DNA of 32,344 nucleotides from Prevotella sp. (GCA_017428925.1 JAFRPY010000039.1:1-32344), one strand, 5' to 3'. Shown: positions 1-7,185, counted from the stretch's first letter. A program made the numbers and translations. Notes: a model not told the origin generated them from the letters alone.

Positions 1-2
1 AA

Positions 3-101
3 TCAGATGAAAACGTGATTCGAGAAAGACACCTCATGAGGCTGCAAGACAAGAAACGTGGTGCACATGTTCCTGAAAACATCGTGCCAATCTCAGATTG
101 A
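3..101 (+). CDS. 3' end of an unidentified gene (partial)
   Basis: An open frame enters from the left edge and stops with TGA at 99-101. The last 32 codons are basic and helical in character and end in PENIVPISD. I do not recognise the family from so short a tail. The following 200 nt hold no gene, and the next promoter belongs to the zinc-ribbon gene, so this is probably a separate transcription unit. Only the reading frame and stop are visible; the start lies outside the window. Confidence 0.4.
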   Translation, partial: SDENVIRERHLMRLQDKKRGAHVPENIVPISD

Positions 102-250
102 TCCACAATGTTTCCACGAATATGTGTGCCTTGTTTCCTTGCAGGCAGACAGCCGTGAGTGGTTATCTTTGGCATAGCCGATACCTCGGCCATCCCGAAG
201 ATAATCTTTCACGACGCAGTTAATCCTTTTCCGATAAAGCCAATGGAATA

Positions 251-282
251 TTCGTTTATCTGCCAAGGTTTTCGTACCTTTG
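251..282 (+). promoter_or_regulatory. Bacteroidetes-type promoter for the zinc-ribbon gene
   Basis: A -7 box TACCTTTG lies at 275-282. A -33-like TTCG lies at 251-254, separated by 20 nt. Transcription should begin near 289, giving a leader of about 20 nt before the ATG at 308. Confidence 0.6.
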
Positions 283-307
283 CACCCGCAAATCCAAATG
301 AATCCGT

Positions 308-877
308 ATGGCAAAGAACAAACATCAGGGGCATTACTGTAAGGTGTGTGGCGAATACAAGTCCAATGAAAGCTTCACAGGCAAGGGACACAAGAACCAC
401 ATCTGTAAGAAGTGTGCCAAGTTGTCTAAGGAAGACAGGGAAAGGATGATAAATGGTGAATTTGAAGAAGATTCTGACCTCTTAGAAGATATTGAACTGC
501 CATTTGATGAAGGCAATGGTGAATACCAATCATCAGATGCCGTCTATTACGATGGTTACCTTGGATTTGTTGGGCTTGATAGTTCTCTCTCTTCCGTAGA
601 TGAGACTAAAAGATACAGCAAACTAAAAGATCCAGAAAGAAACCTTTTTCGTGGAATCGTCCAGAATCTCATCATTGAGTTTTGGGAAGATAAGAGGTTA
701 ATTCCTGACGGTGGGGAGGTGAACCAGATAATGAATACAGCTATCAGGTTTTTCAAAGAAGAACGGTCGTTAACTCTCAAAAATGATAAAGACCTTCGCA
801 GGATAGTGCAGTCGATGGTCGTACCTACTATCAACAAGCAACTGAGACGTGAGAACAAAAAGAAAGAGGAAGGGTAA
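308..877 (+). CDS. Zinc-ribbon protein of unknown function
   Basis: This is a 189-residue soluble protein with no signal peptide. The N-terminus has a four-cysteine zinc ribbon: CKVC at residues 11-14 and CKKC at 33-36, with 18 residues between. An acidic stretch follows at about 50-70, then a charged, mostly helical C-terminal half ending in a Lys/Glu tail. The architecture suggests a nucleic-acid or protein-binding adaptor, but I do not recognise the family and assign no function. The ATG at 308 sits about 20 nt downstream of the predicted transcription start. The last five codons and the stop form one arm of the terminator at 864-920, so the tail sequence is partly constrained by RNA structure. 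It appears monocistronic. Confidence 0.75.
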   Translation: MAKNKHQGHYCKVCGEYKSNESFTGKGHKNHICKKCAKLSKEDRERMINGEFEEDSDLLEDIELPFDEGNGEYQSSDAVYYDGYLGFVGLDSSLSSVDETKRYSKLKDPERNLFRGIVQNLIIEFWEDKRLIPDGGEVNQIMNTAIRFFKEERSLTLKNDKDLRRIVQSMVVPTINKQLRRENKKKEEG

Positions 878-920
878 CCGTTGCCACTTGTAGCAACACT
901 TACCCTTCCTCTTCTTTTTT
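864..920 (+). terminator. Intrinsic terminator overlapping the end of the zinc-ribbon gene
   Basis: A perfect 14-bp stem pairs 864-877 with 900-913. A second short stem, GTTGC/GCAAC, lies inside the loop. CTTTTTT follows the stem. The upstream arm includes the last codons and the TAA stop. Confidence 0.85.
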
Positions 921-939
921 GCAGTTTTTCTACAAAAAG

Positions 940-971
940 TTTGTTTCGTTCAACAATTATTTGTACCTTTG
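940..971 (+). promoter_or_regulatory. Consensus promoter with no obvious gene
   Basis: TTTG at 940-943, a 20-nt spacer and TACCTTTG at 964-971 match the Bacteroidetes promoter pattern well. The downstream 130 nt contain only a 16-codon frame and a small hairpin (AGCCA/TGGCT), and run towards the convergent lipoprotein gene. It may drive a small RNA or be a remnant. Confidence 0.5.
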
Positions 972-1107
972 TTGCCGCAAAGGAAAGCCAATAAGGAGTT
1001 ATGTGGCTCCTCGCAGACCTCGGAAGAATGATGAAGCCGTTGAGTCTCTAATTCGTTACCCATTTTCAAGAACTCCATTTTGAATATTTGATTATCAATT
1101 AGTTATC

Positions 1108-1566
1108 TTAAACCATAAGTTCCACATCGTGGAATACCATGATTGCTGTGGATTGCTGAGACTGCTGTTGAACCTGTTGCTGTTGGTTGTTACTTGTTTG
1201 GATGTTCCCATTTACGTCTACCGGATACAAAGGTGTTCCCTCTACGATATATCCATGTCTACCATAGAGAAGAAAGTCAACAAACTTGCTTTTCACGACA
1301 CCATCTGCTAAAGCCACAGCACCAGGATACTGCTCTATAGCTTTATCAATAGCTTCCTTCAAATTTGGTACACCTGTGGGGACTATTAAAATCATGCTGG
1401 CCATATCCTTACCCTTCACACGTACAGGTGCTTTTTTAAGTTCAGATAAATCACCTAATGGAACATTTTTCGTAGAGATTACTGTAAAGTCAGTAAGTCG
1501 ACTCGTACAACTTGTAGCCATCAGCATTAAAAGAGCCACAAACGGAAATGCAATTGTTTTATTCAT
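1108..1566 (-). CDS. Small lipoprotein of unknown function with a Gln-rich tail
   Basis: A 152-residue protein begins with a lipoprotein signal peptide; the lipobox LMATSC places the lipidated cysteine at residue 20. The mature part starts with a beta-rich segment. The C-terminal region from about 121 has a Gln/Ser-rich low-complexity stretch (QQQQVQQQSQQ) followed by a short hydrophobic end. It is expected to be anchored in a membrane facing the periplasm or surface. I do not recognise the family. The gene is preceded by an unusually long structured leader with a near-consensus promoter at 1952-1983. A frame of 94 codons upstream ends in TGA overlapping this ATG (ATGA), which would allow translational coupling if that frame were real. 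Confidence 0.75.
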   Translation of the reverse strand: MNKTIAFPFVALLMLMATSCTSRLTDFTVISTKNVPLGDLSELKKAPVRVKGKDMASMILIVPTGVPNLKEAIDKAIEQYPGAVALADGVVKSKFVDFLLYGRHGYIVEGTPLYPVDVNGNIQTSNNQQQQVQQQSQQSTAIMVFHDVELMV

Positions 1567-1945
1567 ATTTATTATCGCGCCTCCTTGTTCCCTGATTCAG
1601 CATTAAATGATATTGGTTTCGATACGGCATACAAAAGATGTGGGAACTATCACTCTTGCTCGTCCCACAGATTGAGGTTCTCGCATACCCTACGAAGTCG
1701 AACGGGCAAGCGTAGAACCCACACTGAATGAATATACTACCTTCTCGTACCTGAAGCACAAGAAATATACGTATAAACACATCATGCGAGCATCTACCCT
1801 TTGCCATGCTCAAGACTTCGTAGTGAAATTTGCGAGATTCCAATCTGTCGTGAACAAAGCGTCAAGTAAACGCCTTTTTAATATGTCGTGACCCTCACGG
1901 AGTGTCCGCTTGCCGGCAAGCGATGCTTCATCGAACTCTGAGAGT
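1567..1945 (-). ncRNA. Candidate structured 5' leader RNA of the lipoprotein gene
   Basis: Transcription from the promoter at 1952-1983 would give a leader of about 380 nt. Pairings visible on inspection: GTGGGA 1640-1645 with 1663-1668; GGTTCT 1676-1681 with 1714-1719; CTACG 1690-1694 with 1711-1715; CTACGAAGTC 1690-1699 with GACTTCGTAG 1814-1823 (10 bp); CTCGCAT 1680-1686 with 1784-1790 (7 bp); CGTGA/TCACG 1887-1899; and the 16-bp palindrome CGCTTGCCGGCAAGCG at 1907-1922. Several of these compete for the same bases, as in a switching leader. A 94-codon frame at 1559-1843 runs through it, but its Cys-rich composition does not look like a real protein. Function is unknown. Confidence 0.45.
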
Positions 1946-1951
1946 TGTGTG

Positions 1952-1983
1952 CAAAGATACAAAAAGATTTCTGAACTACAAAA
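1952..1983 (-). promoter_or_regulatory. Strong Bacteroidetes promoter for the leader-lipoprotein unit
   Basis: On the minus strand TTTG (1979-1982) is followed by exactly 19 nt and then TATCTTTG (1952-1959). This is the canonical -33/-7 arrangement. The predicted start is near 1945. Confidence 0.75.
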
Positions 1984-2036
1984 CTTTACTTAAGAAAAAT
2001 AATTGGTAGTTAAAAAATATTGTTTTATTAGATCTA

Positions 2037-2178
2037 GTGAACAGAGAGCACACAAGGGAACCAGGGATTTCACTTCTGGTTAGTGTTCACGTTGAAACAG
2101 TACTTGCGAGAAATAACAAACCAACAAAATTTATCTGGCTCCGAAGAAGCAAATTGTCTATTCGGAGCCTGATTTTTA
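2037..2178 (+). ncRNA. Candidate small RNA with intrinsic terminator
   Basis: The segment opens with a nested hairpin: GTGAACA 2037-2043 pairs with TGTTCAC 2084-2090, enclosing AACCAG 2059-2064 with CTGGTT 2076-2081. It closes with a terminator-like stem, GGCTCCGAA 2137-2145 with TTCGGAGCC 2161-2169, followed by TGATTTTTATT. No clear -7 box precedes it (an AT-rich TTGG-N-TATTAGAT is the best candidate), and a 67-codon frame across it has no coding character. It could equally be a decayed mobile-element end. Confidence 0.3.
2137..2178 (+). terminator. Intrinsic terminator-like hairpin
   Basis: A perfect 9-bp stem (2137-2145 with 2161-2169) with a 15-nt loop is followed by a T-rich run. It would end a plus-strand transcript in the gene-free interval. 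Confidence 0.5.
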
Positions 2179-2184
2179 TTAGTG

Positions 2185-2382
2185 TCCGACCTGCCCGCAA
2201 ACAGCGTTCGAGTTGCCAAACTTTATCATTCGAGTTGTAATTTCAATGAAATTGCAAAGTAAAATCAATGAAATTGCTGAGCAATTTCAATTAAATTGGT
2301 CTGCAATTTCATTGAAATTACAATTCAAAAGATAGGGATTGGCAATCAGAATGATGGATTCTGACAAGTCGAACGATGGGGA
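2185..2382. repeat. Degenerate tandem array A, 22-bp period
   Basis: Nine consecutive 22-bp windows from 2185 show phase-locked matches. 'ttcgagttg' recurs at 2207 and 2229. 'tcaatgaa' or a one-base variant ends the four units closing at 2250, 2272, 2294 and 2316. 'gatgg' recurs at 2353 and 2375. The core units are near-palindromic; the first and last of them form a perfect 22-bp inverted repeat (2235-2256 with 2302-2323). Similarity slides along the array, each unit sharing a different half with its neighbour. It lies 80-100 nt upstream of the M15 peptidase promoter. No spacers are present. Confidence 0.7.
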
Positions 2383-2459
2383 GAATGTGTCTCTGTGCTT
2401 AGTTAAAATTCTATTTAGATATTTTTTACGCTCAAAAAAGATAATTAAATCTCTTTCTC

Positions 2460-2490
2460 TTCGCTGAATCAAAAAATTACACTAATTTTG
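2460..2490 (+). promoter_or_regulatory. Promoter abutting the M15 peptidase start
   Basis: TTCG (2460-2463), a 19-nt spacer and TAATTTTG (2483-2490). The box ends only 4 nt before the GTG at 2495, so the transcript would be leaderless or nearly so. Confidence 0.6.
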
Positions 2491-2494
2491 CAGC

Positions 2495-3214
2495 GTGAAA
2501 GAAAAGATTCTATATTGTTTACTCTTGTGGGGTGTTTTCTGCATAATGCCCGCTCAGGCCACAATGCCCAATAAAGGTTTCCCACAGAAATGGGTATCAG
2601 CAACAGTGGTGAGCGATGGCGACGTGAAACAAGCTGGTTTGGAACGCTGCTTCACGAGCGAACCCATCAGCGACGAGCTGTTTCAGCGCATGCAGGGCAA
2701 GTCATGGAAAAAGGACTGTCTGATGAAACGCAATGAGTTGCGCTATCTGAAACTGCTCCACCGCAATGCAGAAGGACGAACGCAGTTGGGCGAGATGGTG
2801 GTAAACGAGAAGATTGCCGACAAGGTGATTCGCATATTCCGCAAACTTTACGAAGCTGGCTATCGCATTGAGAGGGTGGTGCTGGTTGACGATTACGATG
2901 GCGACGACGAACATTCGATGGAAACAAACAACACTTCGTCGTTCAACTATCGAACTGTTCCTGGACAAAAGCGGCTCTCGAAGCATGCACAGGGACTGGC
3001 CATCGACCTTAATCCCCGCTACAATCCATACGTGACGCGACGTGGCATTTCGCCAAAGAACGGAAAGGAATTTGCCAACAACCGCGAAAACCGGAAGGAC
3101 ATTCCCTACAAAATTGACCATCAGGACCTGGCCTTCAAACTATTCAAGGCAGAAGGTTTCACATGGGGCGGTGACTGGCGCTCTTCGAAGGACTATCAGC
3201 ACTTTGAGTATTAA
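2495..3214 (+). CDS. Secreted M15-family peptidase (D-Ala-D-Ala carboxypeptidase-like)
   Basis: This 239-residue protein has a signal peptide (residues 1-22, cleavage after AQA) and is therefore periplasmic or exported. The C-terminal half carries the zinc-binding signature of peptidase family M15: SKHAQGLAIDLNP at about 162-174 (His and Asp ligands) and a closing HFEY at the very C-terminus. Family members cleave peptidoglycan stem peptides (carboxypeptidase or L,D/D,D-endopeptidase); the exact bond cannot be told here. The GTG start is chosen because the next in-frame ATG would delete the signal peptide. It probably forms a unit with the Cys/His-rich protein 30 nt downstream, although the functions look unrelated. 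Confidence 0.85.
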   Translation: MKEKILYCLLLWGVFCIMPAQATMPNKGFPQKWVSATVVSDGDVKQAGLERCFTSEPISDELFQRMQGKSWKKDCLMKRNELRYLKLLHRNAEGRTQLGEMVVNEKIADKVIRIFRKLYEAGYRIERVVLVDDYDGDDEHSMETNNTSSFNYRTVPGQKRLSKHAQGLAIDLNPRYNPYVTRRGISPKNGKEFANNRENRKDIPYKIDHQDLAFKLFKAEGFTWGGDWRSSKDYQHFEY

Positions 3215-3244
3215 TCCCACGAACTATATTAATAATATAATAAG

Positions 3245-3595
3245 GTGAGAACAGAAATACGCAGAACGATTATCGCGCGCTTGCTTTTGGCAGTGTTCCT
3301 GCCAATGCTCGTCGCCACCACACTCCACACCCACGAGGTTGTGCAGGGTGATGTCTGCGTAGAATGTGTGAACCACACGCCGCATGCCGGCCATTTTTCC
3401 GCTTCCCATCAACTTTTAGACGATTGTGTGCTTTGCCAGCTATCCACCCTACCCTATCTGGCGGCCGCAATTACATTATTCACTTCCTATTGTTTTATCA
3501 GCAAGGCACACATTTTGTTGGATGAACTGTCGGTTCCATCCCTGTCAGTGTCTTGCCCTACACTTCGAGGTCCTCCTTCAATTAATTTGGACTGA
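3245..3595 (+). CDS. Cys/His-rich small exported or membrane protein (putative metal-handling partner)
   Basis: A 116-residue protein with an N-terminal hydrophobic segment (about 11-26) and a second one at about 70-88. Between them is a metal-ligand-rich stretch: CVEC at 38-41, four histidines between 44 and 55, and CVLC at 61-64. A GTG start is used. It lies 40 nt upstream of the TonB-dependent receptor. The arrangement resembles the small DUF2946-type proteins found next to copper or zinc receptors in other phyla, but that resemblance is architectural only. I infer a role in binding or sensing a transition metal at the envelope. No homology search was possible. Confidence 0.6.
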   Translation: MRTEIRRTIIARLLLAVFLPMLVATTLHTHEVVQGDVCVECVNHTPHAGHFSASHQLLDDCVLCQLSTLPYLAAAITLFTSYCFISKAHILLDELSVPSLSVSCPTLRGPPSINLD

Positions 3596-3635
3596 GAATG
3601 TAGGAAATTTAAAATAAAACAATAGAAACAATAAA

Positions 3636-5645
3636 ATGAAAGCAATAAAATTTTTGATTTTACTGCTCTTCACGAGTGCATATAGCTATGCACAGGAAGA
3701 GCAAGACACGTGCGTACATCTGCACGAAGTGGTGGTGACCGGACTGACGGGTTCCACACACATCAACCATATCCCGTCGCCCGTCAGTGTGATTTCAGCC
3801 AATGAACTGCAGAAAATCACTTCAACCAACGTTATCGATGCTATTGCCAAACATCCTGGTATCTCGCAAATTACGACCGGTAGCGGTATTTCAAAACCCG
3901 TCATCCGAGGATTGGGATACAACCGAGTACTTGTAGTCAACGACGGCATCAGGCAAGAAGGACAACAATGGGGAGACGAACACGGAATAGAAATCGACGG
4001 TTCAGCCGTACATTCGGTGGAAGTGATGAAAGGGCCGGCATCGCTGATGTACGGTTCGGATGCAATGGCGGGCGTGGTCATCATGCACGATGCGCCCATA
4101 CAGGTACTCGGCACGATGGCCGGCAGCGTGGAAGGTGGCTGGCAGTCGAATGCCAACCTGTGGAACTATTCCGTGAACTTTGCCGGTAACCAGCAGGGAT
4201 TCGTATGGGACTGGAGATGGAGTCAGAAACACGCCGGGGAATTTGAAAATGCCATCAATCATCAAGTGAGAAATTCCCAGTTTGCAGAGCAGGCGCTTAG
4301 TGGAATGCTGGGATTCAACAAGAATTGGGGATTCAGTCATCTGAAACTCTCGTACTATCACCTGAAGCCTGGTATTGTAGAGGAAAGCGATGAAGAGGAA
4401 GAAGAACTTGAGTCACCATTCCAGCAGATTCATCACTACAAGGTTGCATTGGACAACATGTTCCGATTGGGCGAAGGACAACTGAAGGCGCTGATAGGTT
4501 ATCAGCAGAACCGGCGCCAAGAGTATGAGGAGCCCGATGAATGTGGACTCGATTTCAAACTTCATTCGTTGAACTACGACCTGCGCTATGTGTCACCTTC
4601 GTGGAGCGGATGGACCATGAACTTCGGTGCCAACGGAATGTGGCAGCAGTCGCAGAATCTGGGCACCGAATTTCTCATTCCGTCGTATAATCTATTCGAT
4701 GTGGGAGTATTTGCGACGGCATCTAAAGACTTTATGGAGAAAGTTCACCTGAGCGGTGGCGTAAGATTCGACACTCGTCATCTGCACAGCAATTCATTGG
4801 AGGACGATGGGGAAATGAGGTTCGAACAATTCAGCCGAACGTTCAATGGATTCACGGGCAGCGTGGGTGCCATCTATAATATCACGCCAAAACTCGACTT
4901 AAGGGTTAATGTGGCAAGGGGATTCCGAGCACCTAACCTGAGCGAGTTGGGAAGCAATGGAGAACATGAAGGCACTCTGCGCTACGAGATTGGCAACAAA
5001 GACCTTGATCCGGAAGGTTCGTGGCAATTCGACTTCGGCATCGACTATGCCGGCGAAATCTTCTCAACGAAAGTTTCGCTGTTTGCCAATCGCATCTACA
5101 ACTTCATCTTCATGGAGAAAACGGGAGCAATGGCCGAAGGAAAAGACGTATTCAACTACAAGCAAGGCGATGCACGGCTGTTAGGATTCGAGGGTACTGT
5201 TATCCTGCACCCCATTAGCCGTTTGCACTTCGAGGATTCATTCTCATACGTGGATGCCCAGCAGCAGAATCAGTCCGACGATGCCAAGTACCTGCCCTTC
5301 ACCCCGGCTCCGCGCTGGCTCTCTATGCTGCACTATGACATCAATAGCCGTTCGAAAGCAATACAGAATACGTTTGCTGAAGTGGAAATGGAATGTAATT
5401 TAGAACAGAACCACGTACACACGGCCTATAATACGGAAACCCGAACGCCGGCATACGTGCTTTGGAACGCTTCGGCAGGTACCGATATCATGCTCAATGG
5501 CAAACGGTTGGTCAAGCTGACACTTTCGGCTCAGAACATTTTCAACCGTGCCTATCAAAACCATCTGAACAGGCTGAAGGAAGGCGGTTTCTATAACATG
5601 GGGCGCAATATATGCATTAAGGCTATCGTCCCGCTAAGTTTGTAA
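3636..5645 (+). CDS. TonB-dependent outer-membrane receptor
   Basis: A 669-residue outer-membrane receptor with a signal peptide ending in AYSYAQ (20). A TonB-box-like HEVVVTG sits at 30-36. The plug domain covers about 45-150 (PVSVISANEL, GISKPVIRGLGYNRVLVVNDG, MKGPASLMYGSDAMAGVV). A 22-strand barrel follows and ends in an aromatic-poor PLSL. There is no carboxypeptidase-like N-terminal extension and no SusD gene, so this is not a polysaccharide receptor of the SusC type. A predicted surface loop at 249-260 is almost all Glu/Asp, followed by IHHYK. Together with the upstream Cys/His protein this favours a metal-ion or metal-complex substrate, such as zinc or copper, over a glycan. The substrate is inferred. 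Confidence 0.85.
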   Translation: MKAIKFLILLLFTSAYSYAQEEQDTCVHLHEVVVTGLTGSTHINHIPSPVSVISANELQKITSTNVIDAIAKHPGISQITTGSGISKPVIRGLGYNRVLVVNDGIRQEGQQWGDEHGIEIDGSAVHSVEVMKGPASLMYGSDAMAGVVIMHDAPIQVLGTMAGSVEGGWQSNANLWNYSVNFAGNQQGFVWDWRWSQKHAGEFENAINHQVRNSQFAEQALSGMLGFNKNWGFSHLKLSYYHLKPGIVEESDEEEEELESPFQQIHHYKVALDNMFRLGEGQLKALIGYQQNRRQEYEEPDECGLDFKLHSLNYDLRYVSPSWSGWTMNFGANGMWQQSQNLGTEFLIPSYNLFDVGVFATASKDFMEKVHLSGGVRFDTRHLHSNSLEDDGEMRFEQFSRTFNGFTGSVGAIYNITPKLDLRVNVARGFRAPNLSELGSNGEHEGTLRYEIGNKDLDPEGSWQFDFGIDYAGEIFSTKVSLFANRIYNFIFMEKTGAMAEGKDVFNYKQGDARLLGFEGTVILHPISRLHFEDSFSYVDAQQQNQSDDAKYLPFTPAPRWLSMLHYDINSRSKAIQNTFAEVEMECNLEQNHVHTAYNTETRTPAYVLWNASAGTDIMLNGKRLVKLTLSAQNIFNRAYQNHLNRLKEGGFYNMGRNICIKAIVPLSL

Positions 5646-5693
5646 AAATGCTAAAAAACTGCACGAAATCATTCCTTATATAAAAAATAATCG

Positions 5694-5701
5694 TAACTTT
5701 G
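5694..5701 (+). promoter_or_regulatory. -7 box for the TMEM43-family gene
   Basis: TAACTTTG at 5694-5701 lies about 50 nt upstream of the ATG at 5752. No convincing -33 element is visible at the expected distance. Confidence 0.5.
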
Positions 5702-5751
5702 TAGACAAAGTTGAATCATCAACCTTTAATACAAATATAAAAAAAGAATCT

Positions 5752-7113
5752 ATGGCTTATCAAGAAACTACCAGAACCGGCTATGGTACCCGAGTGAAAA
5801 ATTCATTTGGAGGTATCGGCGTAGGCTTTCTGCTGTTCATCGCCGGAACCATCATGCTATGGTGGAACGAAGGCAGCGCCGTGAAGACCGACAAAATGCT
5901 CAACGAATCAGAGAAAGTTGCGGTTCACATTGACAATGTGACCACACTCGATCCTTCGCTTGAAGGTAAACTCATTCATGCCTCGGCACTGGCCACGACT
6001 ACCGACACGCTTCGTGACGAAGCTTTTGGCGTGAAAGAGAATGCCATCGCGCTGAACCGATATGTTGAATACTACCAATGGGTGGAACACAGTTCGAGCG
6101 AATCGAAAGACAAACTGGGCGGTGCCGAAGAAACCACTACGACCTATACCTATAGCAAGCAGTGGGTTTCGGAACCCATCGATGCCTCTACTTTCCACGA
6201 TCCCGAATACAAAAACGTGAAGAATGGAGCCATCATCAAGGTAGATAACAATCATTTGTATGCTGAAAATGTCACTTTCGGTGCATACAAATTGCCGCAG
6301 TTCATGATCAACAGCATCTCGTCAGGAAACGACTTTGCCAGCGTGAACCCCACCGAGCAACAGTTGCGCCAATGGGACAAGGACATAGAGCGCATCCAGC
6401 GACAGCTGGGACGGGCAACGGCAACCACGAAGGCCACCATTGAAGAACCAAAGGAAAGCCCAGCACCAGTTGTCGTTAACGACTCGTCGAAGACTGACAG
6501 CATCGCACCTGTCGATACCATCAAGACGGAACCCGCCAAGGTGGGCGGCTACACGGCCACATACGTACACGCCGGAGAAGGCAAACTCTACTTTGGACTT
6601 AACGAGGGCATGCCCGAAGTGGGCGACGTGAGAATCAACTTCAGAGTCGCCAAACCACACGAAATTTCGCTGATGGGCGTTGTTCAGGGCAACACATTCA
6701 CTTCTTATACCGCCAAAAACGGCAAGACGTTCTCCGATGTGGTCAACGGGGTGAAGAGCATGGACGAAATGTTTGCCAGCCGCCACAAGGCAAACACCTT
6801 CTGGCTATGGGTGTTCCGAGTGATTGGCCTGATTATGGTTGTCAGCGGACTGAAGGGAATCTTCGGAATATTGACCACGTTGCTCAAGGTTGTTCCGTTC
6901 TTGTCGAGCATTATGGGATTCGGCGTTTCCGTCGTTTGTGGTGTGCTGGGCTTCATCTGGACATTGCTTGTTGTGGCACTTGCATGGCTCTTCTATCGCC
7001 CGCTCGTCAGCATCTGTCTGCTGGCAGTGGTGGCCGCCGTCGTTTTCTTCTTCTGGAAACGCGGAAAGGAAAAAAGACCCATCCCCGGCCCCTCCCTAAA
7101 TGGAGGGGAGTAG
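5752..7113 (+). CDS. TMEM43-family membrane protein
   Basis: A 453-residue protein with one N-terminal membrane helix (about 19-38, ending LWWNEGSAVKT), a large extracytoplasmic domain, and a cluster of three to four hydrophobic helices from about 343 to 440. This layout and the N-terminal FLLFIAGTIMLWWNEG pattern match the TMEM43/LUMA family (PF07787), which has bacterial members of unknown function. A Lys/Pro/Thr-rich linker at about 225-265 interrupts the soluble domain. The last residues (PIPGPSLNGGE) are encoded by a GC-rich palindromic repeat rather than by family sequence, so the original stop was probably a few codons earlier. It is likely co-transcribed with the DUF6935-like gene downstream. 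Confidence 0.8.
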   Translation: MAYQETTRTGYGTRVKNSFGGIGVGFLLFIAGTIMLWWNEGSAVKTDKMLNESEKVAVHIDNVTTLDPSLEGKLIHASALATTTDTLRDEAFGVKENAIALNRYVEYYQWVEHSSSESKDKLGGAEETTTTYTYSKQWVSEPIDASTFHDPEYKNVKNGAIIKVDNNHLYAENVTFGAYKLPQFMINSISSGNDFASVNPTEQQLRQWDKDIERIQRQLGRATATTKATIEEPKESPAPVVVNDSSKTDSIAPVDTIKTEPAKVGGYTATYVHAGEGKLYFGLNEGMPEVGDVRINFRVAKPHEISLMGVVQGNTFTSYTAKNGKTFSDVVNGVKSMDEMFASRHKANTFWLWVFRVIGLIMVVSGLKGIFGILTTLLKVVPFLSSIMGFGVSVVCGVLGFIWTLLVVALAWLFYRPLVSICLLAVVAAVVFFFWKRGKEKRPIPGPSLNGGE

Positions 7114-7171
7114 ATAGTAATATAGCATCCCAATAGCCTCCCCTTTGGGGAGGTTTGGAGGGGCTCCTTTA
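7077..7171. repeat. Pair of GC-rich palindromic intergenic repeats
   Basis: The first hairpin pairs CCCCTCC 7089-7095 with GGAGGGG 7102-7108 and lies inside the 3' end of the TMEM43 gene. The second, at 7136-7170 (CCTCCCC/GGGGAGG then TTTGGAGGGGCTCCTTT), fills the gap before the next gene. A near-identical copy of the second lies at 30847-30880, and a related hairpin (CCCCTCCTT/AAGGAGGGG) at 29506-29526. Confidence 0.75.
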
Positions 7172-7185
7172 AAAAGAACAATTAT

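Noticed and set aside
1001-1051. 16-codon peptide after the orphan promoter
   Set aside because: The GGAG is only 2 nt from the ATG and the sequence forms a hairpin; too short to support.
1559-1843. 94-codon minus-strand gene ending in ATGA before the lipoprotein
   Set aside because: Its Cys/Ser-rich composition is not protein-like and the same bases form several long RNA pairings; treated as leader RNA, though translation is not excluded.
2037-2240. 67-codon plus-strand gene
   Set aside because: It runs through hairpins, a terminator and array units, with no family resemblance.
3226-3242. Operator palindrome (tatattaataatata) before the Cys/His protein
   Set aside because: The arms are not perfectly complementary and simple AT-rich sequence produces such matches by chance.
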